Source: Liolophura sinensis
Lineage: Eukaryota; Mollusca; Polyplacophora; Chitonida; Chitonidae
DNA length: 64,000 nucleotides
Assembly (NCBI RefSeq): GCF_032854445.1
Contig: NC_088295.1
Span: 83,620,644-83,684,643, forward strand
Direction: 5' to 3'
Part shown: positions 1-13,826 of the stretch, one piece after another
Position numbering within the stretch: the stretch's first letter is position 1
Layout of the letters: the number at the start of each line of letters is the position of its first letter
Translations under genes and position numbers: made by a program
Notes under the pieces: model-generated
What the model saw: the letters and a program-made list of their open reading frames with translations, nothing else
Told to the model about the DNA's origin: nothing
The model's database searches: none

Positions 1-3000
1 AGCATGAAGACCATAATTGTTTGTTTAATTCCTCATCTATGATCCTCTAACAGAACTGTGATAATTCTGAGGCTGCAAATGAACTGATCTGCTGCACCAT
101 CGGGCAAATAGCCGATGCCACAGTCCACTTTCCAACCTTCTGTCTCTTGCCAGCCTAAAGAGACTCAGCCAAGCACATAATGGTTTTACTCCTGATACAA
201 TGAATCTGTACAATCCAGCACTTGACTGGACAATGATGCAATGTCCTCCGGACAAATGATGCCAATTACTGTCCCCAATACACAGATTTTGTCACAATAC
301 TTGATGTGAAAATAAAGCTGGTGGCACAGTCTGGTCACAGCCTTTAACATCCCGATTTCAATCAATACCGATAAAAGGAATTCAATACCATTGATACAAA
401 AAGAACTTGTTGGCATTTGTTAACTGCAAATTCCAACCAGGCAAATCTCTTCAAGCTGCTTTTTTGGATGTGTTCTTTTCTTAGAGCTGATAAAAAGAGC
501 TGATAAATTCAGTTACTTCACCACAACATGGGCACTTTATTTAAATGTAGCTGATTTGAGACCAAAAACAGGCAATTGACTATCATTAGCACACCGGAAA
601 TGGCAAGTTTTAACATGTCCTCAGAGATACAGGCTTTATATTAAGTTTCACAATTAGTCTATGGGTTACACAATTTACACTAAGATGCTCATCAATATTA
701 AAAGAAGACATTTTTAAGCAAAAATAGATTAAGTTAACTGACTGAAAAGTTTTAACACTCATTTTATTTTACACATTAGTTCTAAAGGTGGTTTATTCTT
801 TTTTCATTTAAACAAACACATTAATTTACGATATCAGAACTACATTGTAGGTTAAACACTATGATTTAAAATAGCTTGAAGAGGCTTAAAGAAAGGAAAG
901 AAAATACAAGTTATATGCAGCAACATCTCAGGTAAAAGTGCTAGAGGCACTCACTGTCACATCTGACGTGCGTCAAGAAGAATATTTTACACTGACAATT
1001 AAGGTCACAAATGCATTTGTACATCCGCACAAACATCTCTATTATTCAAAGCCACTCTTTATGGCCTCTTTGTAATCTTAATGCAGGTTGAGATCAGTCC
1101 ATTTTTTTTTAGTTGAAGAGGGAGCGTGTAAAGGTGTAAACAGATGTGGGGGCGTGTCAGAGACTGTGTCATCCTCCAGAAGATTCCATCCACAGCCAGT
1201 ATTCTATTCCCAAGGGATAGATTTTACACACATTTATACTATGCCACATCCTTTCCTAATACGGTGCTAAACCCTTGTAGTTCAACATAGACCGCTTGTT
1301 TGTTTAGCTAAGTAAAGGCAGAAATGTCAATAAGAGTCATGTTGTGTGATAAGCGAGTAAATATGGTTGTAATGAGTGGATTATTATGTGTGGGGTTGGT
1401 AGAGATCTGGCCAGCACATGGGTTTGTAGGCTGGCAGGTCCCGTAAACATTCCCATTGTACTATAACATCAGAAGCTATAACACACAATACACCAACATT
1501 GGTACAAAATCCTTATCATTCCGAAAATCAATAATATTCAATGGCTGCAGTCACCGTAAGAATCACCTCTGACAATGTTAGGGTAATTACAGAACAGGAT
1601 TGCTGATACAGTGCCTTATTACATGCCCCAGACATCGGATAAAGATGGTAGAGGTAGATAAACATTCAGTATTCACAGGAACAGCCTCCTGAATCACCTC
1701 CTTACCTCCTGAATCATGATTGCAATGTATTAATTATTCTACGATTAATACCAACACTTATTCCATTCCTAAATACCAGAAATTTCAGAAAATAGCATCT
1801 GGAAACGGATTACTCTTGATAATATTAGCCATTATGATTACACAAAGCCTTCATACCCCTCAGAATATAGATATGATTTTTTTCTCTTTCAAGCATCATG
1901 AAATTATCCAACATACAGGACAAGAACTTCTGAAAAACTGATGCTGGAAACGAAATGACAGAAATATTTTAACTAACATTTGGTTTCTTATGTTGAGAAA
2001 ACTGATATACCATTGACATACTATATACACATCAAGAACAATTTATCAGTACTATAAACAAGTGAAGATGCATGGCTCAGGTGCTAGTGGCATAGTGCTA
2101 TATAACAGGTATCCTGAAGGGGCTGGTTCATCATAAAGATAAATCTGAAGCAAATGCAATCAATTTGTTTGATTGGTGTTTTACTCTGTACTCAAAAATA
2201 TTTCACTTATACGATAAGGGCCAATATTGTCAAAGTTCTGCAAAAAGAACTTCCATAATACTGGTATGTAACCGTTAATGATTTAGGTTGAAACAGCTAG
2301 CATCCACCCAATTAGGTATGTACATAATGAACAGTGGCAGAAAAGGGTCTATGGTTTCCTGACCTACTATACAATGTCTGTTTCCTGTCAGGCTAAAAGA
2401 AAGGCCCACTGACTGTCACTGTTACATACACGAGACCAGATTCCTCATCTATGTATAGGCTAAAGGCAGGGGGTTCCAAGGCTACAGGTTACATGTAACA
2501 TATACTCCAATATTAGCACAGAGCAGTTTACATTGTGCAGGGTGTTAGTACTAACATGTCATTTGCATGAACAGTTAGAATAAAAGCCTACTGAGGTAAA
2601 TTGACAACAAGAACATTTCTAAATTATCACACTGTCATCGTTGCTCTGCTTTTACTCTCTGTGCCATATGTCTTTTACTCTATTGTTACAAGGTATATGT
2701 ATCCTTATATCTAACACCTGAAGCTGGGCAGTACCAGGAAGGTAGAACCCTGTCAACATAACCAAATTACAAAGATGAACAGAGGAGTATGGGGATAACT
2801 GGTATTAGTATGCTGTCAGAACTGTCAAGGCTTGAAACACAGCAAATCAAGCAAGAGTCCCACCCTGGGACCCATGCTGTATGACCAACTTGGCAGAGTG
2901 AGGAGTGTGTTGATGTGGAACGCCCTGGAGAAGGAAGGTGTGACCCTAGGCATACTTTACAGCTCCTACAGCCATCAGGCTGGGTAATTAGGGAGTCTGG

Positions 3001-6000
3001 CAAGCCACTGTACATATGCATACACACACAGTTAGTTTGTGGGCAGAAGACAAGTGAGTTACTCAACACTGCCCTAGCGCAATAACAATGATACCACTGT
3101 TTGTAACTGTTTATCCTAAGCCAAGGCCTGGGTTTGTAGCTATATACCACTACACATGCTTGCAATGCTCTTTAACTCGCTCAATCCACAGCATACCCGA
3201 AAATAATCTAAAAAATGTATATCAATATTCATCATTGTATTTTTTTTCTATGGACCATATATGTGTCTAAAGTAAACACAATCTATTACGACAATGTGTC
3301 ATATATCATAACTCTACACGTTTGTATACATGTGTGTGAAATTTGTTAAGTGTAAATGGTGAATGAGGAAAATCATTAGTTTTAACTTTGGATTTATAAG
3401 TACAGTATCATAACAGTATTTAATAATCGAACTGAGATCCAATGATGCACTCATGAATATTTAATTCGCAGAACAGGGTCAGATATCAGGGAAAATCAAA
3501 GGCTAGCCTAGTGCATGATAATCATCTTGACTTGAACGGGTAGCTTACCCAGCAGAATCTGCACTTCAAAAGGCCTATTCAGATGCAAATAGAGCAATAT
3601 GCCTTCATTACCTGAATGAGCCAGCAAGACATCAAAATGATACAAATACCTACAAGCAGACATTCTGTAAGTGTGGCTTTCACACTACATGTTCTCTACC
3701 AGTCTGAGTGGTTAGAATAATACAATATGATGTGGATATGTCAAAGTCCACAACAAATGAACTGCCATAATCTACCAGAGGCAAATTGGACGAAATGGTA
3801 GAAATTAAATATCCGTAACATGTCACAGTAAAGCAAAGTAAATGTATATGACAAAACGTTTCGAAAAAAGTTCAGAAAACTTTTTAAAGCCCAGAGGACA
3901 AAAAATGGGCATAACGTTGTCCAAAATGAGTGAAACAGATCTGTGACTCATCATGTTTAAGCCATAGACCATGTTTCAATTCAAAACAATGTATAGTTTT
4001 CAAGAAACCTCTGTAGAACTGTTTTTGTGATGGACTAACGGACTGAAAGACAAGATACAACCCTTTAGTCACCCTGGGCAAAGATACAGAACTAATAATA
4101 CTTAGTGAGATGTCAAGAGCCAAGTATCACTTACATATCCATCTGTTTTATCCAAAAGAACATCTGAAACATCAATTGGTTGAATAAAGAGTGCTCTAAA
4201 TGGCAAGAGAGGATTTCAGCGCCAAATTCTTCACTTGCTGTAAGTACCTACAGTCAAATATCATAAGCCTCATTCATATTGAATGACCTCTGGTCATAAC
4301 ACGGCTAGAACACTCACCCATAATTAACCAAGAACCACTGAGTTAGACAGTGACTAACTCTTGGGACATGCAGTTAATTTTCCAAGCCTGCAGAGGCTTA
4401 ACAAACCTAATTAGTATCTCTTGATTATATTTCTTGAGCCATCAGCATCATCATGCCCTCATGAATAGTCATGACTTTTGAGCTAAACTATGTTAGGTCG
4501 GACAAGACTGGATGGATAACACAGTGCTCCCAGCAATTTGGACAGTTAGGTGTAAAGTCATTACCACTATCCTGAATACATGTATATAACTGGGAGTTCC
4601 ACAAAACCCTATCCTAGACCAGAACATATGACTGCAAATTGGCTTATATAGTATACACATAAGATGGGATCAAAGCCAAGTGATGCAGACAGAAAAGCAA
4701 ACAAACGCAGAACTGGAAATCCTGCAAACCAAGGTCATCCTCCATAAGGAATACGTGTAGGTACCAAACATACCACACTGATAGTCATAAACATAACTTC
4801 TTGACGCTTCAGGGCCTGAAGCATACAAAAAGTTACACTACATATAGATGATCCTGATTTAACAGAATATACACGTATAGTGTAAACTTCTATTCATAAC
4901 CTCTTTCTTTTTTTAACTCGAGTATGTGGCTTGTTTCCTGATCAGCCCTAGTTTAACACCTGTCAACTCAAAAAGCAAATATGCTTTAGTCAGGAAATCG
5001 AAGAAAAAACCACATGCCACTAGCATACCATATATTTGCTTCAAGTAATACAGGATGTTTGGATTGAGGTCAGTTAAAAGAAGAATATGAAAGTAGTCAG
5101 AAAGTATATGTAGTCAGTTATGAAACTCATCCAGTAAAACTATTCTGACACCAACACAAACACCAACCTGTTCTAAATTGTTTTCTGTATTTTTTATTTT
5201 TTTTTTGTAATTTCAGAAAACCCTACAAATTACTTAATCATTTCAAACAAAGCATGATTTGCATTTTAAGAACATACACTGCAACAGTCTAGCTTTTTGT
5301 AGATCGAAGTCAGTCTCGCTTTTTTAATCAAAAGTATTATTAAAAGTTGATAGCTGACATTTAATATTGCTAAACCCTATCTGTAAGCAAAGGCTTTTGA
5401 GGTAAGCTTAACATAATGTACGTGTATGATATCTGAAGCACTGAGGCAAGTGAAGTTTGCTCCCTCATGAAAGCATCACCCCTCTACTCTAAGTGTGTTC
5501 TTTTGCCCTGCACTTTATTTGTTCTTAACCAAGCCAGCTCTGATAGGAGTGGTTTGAGATTGACTGCCAGAAGAATTAACCATAAACCACACTCAATGCC
5601 TCCCTTTAATAGTATAAAACAGTAACACAAGATTTATGTCTGCCTTGTCAGATCCATATGGGCCTTTGGGCTGCAGTTATAGTATTGATTTCTCAACTAG
5701 CAGGCATTCATATCAGTTCTTCATCACTACAACCTTCCCTATAGCTGCAGGATTCTGTTCTCCAAACCACACAAACATGAGGAAATGAATACAAGATCTT
5801 GTCACAAATTATACAACAATCATAGATTGCAGATGACTCAAATACACAAAATACACATGTATTATGTGCAACAAAGTTATAATTCCTTGCCATATGCCAT
5901 ATAATAAAAAAGTTACACCAAAATTTTTTGTTGACTTAAACCTCCACATTTGCCTGAGAGCAGGAAGGAAGGGAGTTCAGATTATATCACAGTGGAAAGA

Positions 6001-9000
6001 AGACCAAAATTTGTCTTATGTTGACAACAAAACATGCAGTGTTTTCCGCAGACATACGTAATCTGGTAAAAATTGTATTATATTGTTCACAAAAGTACTG
6101 TGATGGCAATACCAAATTAAGTGACTTCACTCAATTCAAACTGTACAAAACTTGTACGATTAGATGATGTGATAAATGTAACTCACCAGTGTGAACCTGT
6201 CAATGTCCTGTGTAACAGACTGATCTTCACACCCCGTCTGCTCAGAGTGGACTCTCACATCACTTATAGATCCTGTCCTGATTCACAGCCCTGGAGAAGA
6301 GTGGGGTGGAGGGCTAAAACTACAGTCACACCAATAACACCAGCGGGCCAGGCCTACAGTCACACCGGCTGTTACCTGTACACAATAGAGCAAACCTGCT
6401 ACACCTGAAAACTCAGGGCCATAACCTAGGGCTTTATTAAGCCACACACAAACCCTAAAATACCTGTACAGAGGGACTATAAGCCAACAAGACAGGCAAG
6501 CTTACACAGATCAGGTATCCACACATCCACCCCACTCATGTACCATTCATAATGTACCATTCATAATGTATGTACAGCACATTTAAGGTAACACAAGGAA
6601 CCCCAACTGGTTTTGAAATTCATGTATTATGTACATGTAACTATATCTGGCATATTCTCTCCAAAGTATTATATCACATGACCTCAAACATATACATTCA
6701 ATGATCTAGGCTAAACATAGTCATATTCCACAACATTTATTACATATTTTTCCTAACATATTTTCTTCATCACTGAATATCATGTCTTATCATTACCACT
6801 CTCATAATGTATCTATCAAACAAATGATGTCACAAACAATTTTCAAACACCTTCAGAAAAACAAAAATAGCAAGTGTGTTCTTTTAAAAAATGCTGTTTA
6901 CATGTGATAATATTCACCTGCATATTAAATGCTTATAATACTTACTGATGACAACAATACACTTTAACACTGCACAGTGCATTTATCAGTTATATAAAAT
7001 TATGTTCTACTGAACAATACAAAGTAGCTTTTAATCACACAACATTTCTCCTCATACCAAGCAATTTCATTTTGAGGAAACGGATGAGATTACATTTTAT
7101 TAATTAGATGGAGATTAGTTGAAATTGTGTTGTCAACTTTGTACCAGCTAGATTCATTTTCATGTTTTACACATCTTACAAAAATAGTACAAAAACTTTG
7201 TACTAAGATTAAAGGGAATTTCTTTCAACACTCATAATTTTATTAGTTGTCAAAATGCTAGAAACCTCAATTTTAAGAAGGTATGAACCAGCCTAAAAAT
7301 AAAAATTGTCCAGACTTTTTAAGGAAAGGATGCCAGTACTGAAAAGTAATTTCTTACAAACCTTCTCAATCTAGAGGGCTTTTACTGTAAAACATTTGAA
7401 TGTGGACATTTAACTGTAAATGGGAAATACTTCACACCACTGCAAGAAGTACCACTACTTTAATTGTAAAAAAATAACAAGTATCAGTCAACAGGTTTCA
7501 ACTAATTTAGCTTTCCTACATGTATATAACTAAAGTTAAAATAAAAAAAAAGAAAAAAAAAAGTGGTGTTGCCATTTCTCACAATCTTAAGTTATGCCTT
7601 CATATATCATTCATGAGTGAAGTTGTGTAGATAAGTGTTTTCCATCAATGACAGCTTGATGGCCGTCCCTTTTAAGACCACAAAATTTCAGATGGAAATG
7701 TCTGGGTGATGATAACTACCGAATATCATTAATTATTCAGTACAATGTTCACAAACATTCCCAGCATGAAACAAATCCATTTTGCTGACATCACTTCAGC
7801 ATAGGGCCCAAGCATGTCCAGACCACCCTAGAGGGTTCCAGAAAATGGTACTATGGAAATGTTCAGTCTGGCAAGGATGCCAAGCGATGTAATATGTTCC
7901 AAGTTCATCCCCTCTGCATCACACCACCGGAGAGAGAATACAGAATACAGTTATATTCATGGGTAAAATTAATTATCTGAGAATTCTGGACTAAATGGAG
8001 TCAAAACGCCACCAGAGGTAAACACTCACAAAGAGCAATAACAACTGACACAACCGTATGATTATGAGGCATTTAGAGGGAGTTACAGCTCAGCAGGCAG
8101 CAGGACAGAATATCTCATTTATAAACACACACACAGACAACAGGGATTCCCACAATGATAACAGATCGAGCTCCACCTTTGGTTTTTTAATGATAAAATT
8201 ATCCTCACTACTGATATAAACGATCTTCTATGACATTCTACCAGTGGTAACAAAAGATAAGGCACACTGAGATGGCTAGAGGAAATGGCTGACATTTCAG
8301 GAGACACAACACATACTGTACTGCTACAAATGTGTTCCTCAATGGGAAAAAGGATAAGAAAAAGACCTTGGAGTGTGTTCCTCTACATTAACAATAACTG
8401 CTTTCCCCATAATATCAACACTAAAAACACAATCACTTAATTCTGGGAAATAAGCATATAACACACAAATGGGAAATCTTCAACCTTTTTAACCGCTAAA
8501 GCACTTTTTACAGAGCAATTTCAAAGAAATGATGTTAAAAATGACATGTTTGTGTGAAGATTGATGCAAACTTCATAAAACTGTTAAAAAAAAGTAATTT
8601 CTCTAGACCTATTGTTCTCCTCAGAATGTTTTGAAATATTAGTTGCAGAGGTGATTGAAAAAGTTCAAAGAAAGCTTTCATTTATCTCTTATCTTTCAAG
8701 TATATACCCAGTCCTACATCCTCCAAATGTACACAACAGGATGTGGCTCTGTAGGAGGGAACTTTATCACTGAAATAAGTTCTGTGACAAAACGTCTTCG
8801 CTCTTGATACAATCTAAACTGTCTAATACAATCTGAATGCTATCCTAATTCCTCAAACTTTTCGCATACGAAAGAGCAACTTTCAGTGAAATTTATGCAC
8901 ATTTTTAAGTTGATTTTGGAAACAAAACTACACTGGTTGGTTGGCCAGTTTCAGGGCTTCACAAAAGTATAATTTTTCCGTCAGCATAGAATAATGTCTT

Positions 9001-9192
9001 CAGAATACGCTTGAATAAACACCTTGCAAACATGAAATAGGTTGAAGAAATACAACAGTTCATACATGTGCATATATGGTTTACAAAAAAACTAAATATA
9101 CATGACTGCCTCCATATGCTAATCATTATCAGGGCATTCAAAAAGGCCAAGTAGCAGGCTGCAGACAGCCTTCTACTGCCATCCCCATAGCA
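1..9192. other. Gene-free AT-rich stretch, left of the gap
   Basis: I see no conserved protein, splice-consistent exon set or RNA gene on either strand. The reading frames present are short and look random. It holds one SINE fragment (2165-2230) and a short duplicated gtaccattcataat near 6540-6570. It could be intergenic or part of a large intron of a gene outside the window. Confidence 0.5.
2165..2230 (-). mobile_element. tRNA-derived SINE fragment
   Basis: ttgattggtgttttactctg and caaaaatatttcacttatac match the 3' end of the family. Confidence 0.7.
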
Positions 9193-9392
9193 NNNNNNNN
9201 NNNNNNNNNNNNNNNNNNNNNNNNNNNNNNNNNNNNNNNNNNNNNNNNNNNNNNNNNNNNNNNNNNNNNNNNNNNNNNNNNNNNNNNNNNNNNNNNNNNN
9301 NNNNNNNNNNNNNNNNNNNNNNNNNNNNNNNNNNNNNNNNNNNNNNNNNNNNNNNNNNNNNNNNNNNNNNNNNNNNNNNNNNNNNNNNNNNN
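9193..9392. other. Assembly gap (200 N)
   Basis: Exactly 200 undetermined bases, the usual arbitrary scaffold gap length. The true size is unknown. Confidence 0.99.
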
Positions 9393-9936
9393 TATTCTTA
9401 CTATTTAAATCAATAGTAATTATGACATAATTACTCTCAATTCGGTGGCCTAGTTTTGAACTCTGGCCTCCTTCATACATTGCATACATTTACATGTGCA
9501 TGCCAAAACAGCATAATCAGGATAATAAAGGTAAAGAGAAACTCCAAGCACTCATCTGATGGGTATGTATTTGCTGTATGTGACATATGGTCCTGCCCAC
9601 AGCTCAACAATAGGGTTAATAACAATGGATGGGTCGATGAAAACTGTTGTCTAATCATGGAGACTGCATACTGCAACATGTTGTATAAACTTCCTTATAA
9701 ACATTCATATAATTGCATAATTTGTGACCAATTTCGGACAAACTGTTTTCAGAATCCTGCATGTATTAACTCAAGCAGGTAAATTTCTACAGTCATGAAC
9801 GGGACTCCCGTTAGACATTCTACATAGGCCAATAGACAGCGTCAGTTTATAATCTCATTTACCTGAAACCCTTGTACCAGTTTGGTCATGAGATGATAGA
9901 TTTCTTGATGCAATGTAGAATACTGACTGAATAAAT

Positions 9937-10190
9937 TTATGTATTTATTTGATTGGTGTTTTATGCCGTACTCAACAATATTTCACTCATACGACAGTGG
10001 CCAGCATTATGGTGGGAGGAAACCGGGCAGAGCCCGAGGAAACACGCGGGTTGCTGGCAGACCTTCCCACGTAAGGCTAGAGAGGAAGCCAGTATATCCT
10101 GGACTTGAACTCACAGTGACCGCATTGGTGAGAGGCTCTTAGGTCATAACGCTGCACTAGTGCGCTGACCAACTGCGCCACGGAGGCTTT
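9937..10190 (-). mobile_element. tRNA-derived SINE, full length
   Basis: Same family. A box TGGCGCAGTTGGTCAGCGC is at 10162-10180 and B box GAGTTCAAGTCCAGG at 10097-10111 (- strand). The 3' end matches GCATAAAACACCAATCAAAT. A clear target-site duplication was not found. Confidence 0.9.
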
Positions 10191-13100
10191 TTTGTCCCAT
10201 TAATTCTGAAAAACCACCACCATATAGTGCAAAAAACTGGTCTGGATACAGCTGCTCAACCATTAATGGGTATGGTCAACTACTAATAACACTCTGCTGA
10301 AAGAAATTTAAATTACATACACATACATCTAAACTCCTTTTGTTTTTATTACCTACATTTGGATACCTTAAACGTCAAAATGATATTACATATACGTTTT
10401 GCTGTCAAATGACAAAATGACCATCCAAATGTTCTGACCACATTCTAGTGTGCGATTCCGCCCCAAGTCATAATTTCTTCCCTTTGCATGGTTGCATGTG
10501 CACTCTATGATATGAGCATAAACTGGGCAGACAGTAGATTGAGAGTGTTTATTGGACTTGACTCACATCAGCGCACACAGTGTTATTCATCAATCCAGTG
10601 TCCATGTTTATAAACACTGTAATGATTTTCCTGGTCTTACATCTCCAGTCAGCAGACTGATGATTTACAAGAGACTTCCCACAGAAACGGCTGTCGATTT
10701 AACATAAAAGAATCATGTCCATCATTTACCAGTAACTTAGAACACCCCTCCCCCCTCCCCTTCCCAGATAGTCAGTGACCCACAACAATCCTAAATGCTC
10801 CAAGCATTGCCAGGGACGGAACATCTGTATTCCCAGTTATCTTAAGTGCCACGTTTAGACGTATGTTAAGGAAGATGCCGTGAGCTGTACAATGATCAAG
10901 GCTTGTTATACATCATGGCCAAACTATGGATGTGATATCTCACAGAACAAAATGTGCATCTGGGTTATTAAACTAGTGCTAGCATTGAGCATATAATCTG
11001 ACAATGGCAATGTCTGTCCATTTGACCGCAGTGAAAGTTTTTTGAGTTGAATGAGAGAGGTTATTAAGTGGACTGGGTGATAAGTTCAGGAGACATTAGA
11101 AGAGGAGGGCTGTAATCGGAGTACTGGGGATGGTGCCATATCGGCCAGATACCAAGTTGTAAATGTGTCTGTCATTCACCATATGTTTACCTTCAGCCCG
11201 CACAACACAATTACTGTAACAGCTTTGAGGGGGGGTCGAGCAAGTCGAATAAACCTTCTGCTAACCTGCCACTCCAAAATAACTGTGAAGCGCCAGGAAT
11301 CAGGTCTCCTGCACAGAGGTGATGGCTAAAGAGCCGCAGATACAGCAAACATTGACTAGCAGGAAATAACATTCCCGACAGAAGAGCCTTTAACCTAATG
11401 GAGTGATTTATCCGGTGTACATTCCTCTGACTTTTCTCCCCATTGCGGAGGCTATGACCACAATCGTTTCTAATATGGTACCTACACGTGCCTCACAGGC
11501 TACACGCTACCTTGCATACCAACAAAGCCCTAGAACTCACTCATCAATTACACTATAATCACATATACACACGTGTATGTGATTAGTCCCTTAACACATC
11601 TACAAGGGTTCAAGGCAGTTCCACTTAATAACGTAGACAACATACACATGGTCAGTCTAATTAATCACACAAATGGTAATTTGACTCTAATTTTCTAATT
11701 GTTCATTACCAAATTACTTTTTATCAAATGCAGGAAAACCAATACAAGATTGCACTGTGAAAATTACAGGCTACTGACCATTCATTATGGTCTAGTAACT
11801 TAATGAAACTGTCCTTCTCTAAAGGCTTCAAATGCAAATCAAAAGTAAGGCAAATATAGCATGATACAACGTCAAAAAACAATGTGTCATGTATCGTTAA
11901 AGAGCTACTTCAGTGTCAAGGCCTGTATGTCTTAAAAGCAGGGTTAAGTGATAATAAGAAATGAGATGGTCTAAACTGCTTTACTTTATCTTCCAAAATT
12001 TGCATGTATTAAAACCACTGTTCATAGTTTCAGAATAATATAGAATAATACAGGATAATACAGAAACAAAAGTTTTCTGTCAATTCCCATTTTGCCTGGA
12101 ACACCCTTCGCACAAATGACATCTTACTTCCAAACACGCATGCCATCATTCTAGCATAACTGCCTTACTTAACATCATATCGGTCCGATTCATCCTCTCC
12201 TACAGGACATTATCAAGCACAACTGGAAAATTTTACGCAAACTGCAGAAGATCTTGTTTTTGAAGAGTGATTTATCCGGTGTACATTTACAAGAGTTAAT
12301 TATAATTATTCACCTTAAATCTTTTTGAACCGAGGCGTTAGCTCTGTTCCACAGGGTATCCTTCATATCACTTTAATATTTCGGTAGTGGTTTCTCTTGG
12401 GACTGAAGTAACACTTTAACATTAGAAAGTTTAACAATTAAGCATAAAATTAATGTTGCTAAAAATGGTTGCCTGAACAAGCAAGTGACAACCGATAAAT
12501 GAGCAATCACATGCATTGAATACTGTAGGCACCTGTACACACTCTCAACATTCTATCAACTACACTAAACTGTAACATTTAAATGGCTTTACATGCATAA
12601 TAATGCACCTTTCAAGAACTAAATCAACACTGCTCAGTTTAGACGATGCATTATACAGTGAAAAGTTAAAAATACATCTGCCACCAGATTTGGGTTCAGT
12701 ATGCTTCTCACAGACTATACTTAAACGAAATAAGTTCACGACTAGTTATGTGTATTTATTGTAGAGTGTAAACTTCATCATTGCATGATGAAAAACTAAA
12801 TATGCCAGGTAGTAATTCAGACCTATGTGTGTTTTTATATGTGCAACCATCCCTTGTTCAGTTGAATGAATGTATCATATCTTTATACTGACAGATCTGA
12901 ACCTGAAACAGTATGATGATCTACAAATGGAAAATGTCCATACATGCTGCTTAGTTCAATAATCTTGCTGACGCAAATATATATACACGCAAAGAATTCA
13001 TACTAGGCCAGGAAGTTATACTGTGCTTTGATACCACAGTACACAGTTCCATAGCAACAGGCTGATAGGACAGTTAATCACGAGAAAATTAATCCTGCTT

Positions 13101-13765
13101 AATTAACACCTTTGACATAATTGTACAGAAAAGGTTTGAATCAATCTGAAAGCTCTGTGAAATTAATTAAAAGATCTTCAGATTAAATTACAGAGCTCAA
13201 CAAAGTCACACATAAACATACAATGTAGAAATGGCACAGCCTACAAGGGCATGTGAATCAAACAGGGCATATTCTTACATATATTTTCTATCCACATGCC
13301 AGACCTTTGGATACATATGAATATTTGTTCCTGTACAATGTATCAATGTTTATACATATATAATTCTTGTATTAAATTGTACTTACTTATAAACAAAAGT
13401 AATCACTATGTTGTATGTCAGAAGAGATCCCCTAGTGGCCTTAATTTTGGGTGTGGGTTATCCTCATTAAATAAAAAAGGAATTAAATTAAATATTTGCC
13501 TTAATTCACCATCAGTTGGGAATAGTATACTTTTAGGCTACATATATGTTAAGCTCACAGACCTGTGAAGCCACATGTATTTGTCCAAACTCTGAGATCG
13601 GTTGACCATGCCTCTTCCCAGCTTAGCTTCTACATTAGCCCCTCTGAATTGTTACATCCATTAACCTGGAATTAAGTAATTAAGTAATTTTAAATTCATA
13701 TCACCTTATTAAGTGGGAAGATCATATAACTTTGGAATTAACACAAATGTAACTATTTTCGAATC

Positions 13766-13826
13766 TCCATCCCAAAACCCCCCATCCCAAAACCCCCCAT
13801 CCCATCCCCAAACCCCCATCCCAAAG
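13766..13826. repeat. C-rich minisatellite, about 15-bp unit
   Basis: Tandem catcccaaaaccccc with small changes, about four copies. The - strand has runs of G separated by TTTT and could form G-quadruplexes. Confidence 0.85.

Noticed and set aside
2767-3165. 132-codon open frame on the - strand
   Set aside because: Cys/Ser-rich random-looking translation with no conserved motif or splice support.
13766-13826. Telomere-like or CRISPR-like repeat
   Set aside because: Short tandem C-rich unit without spacers; an ordinary minisatellite.
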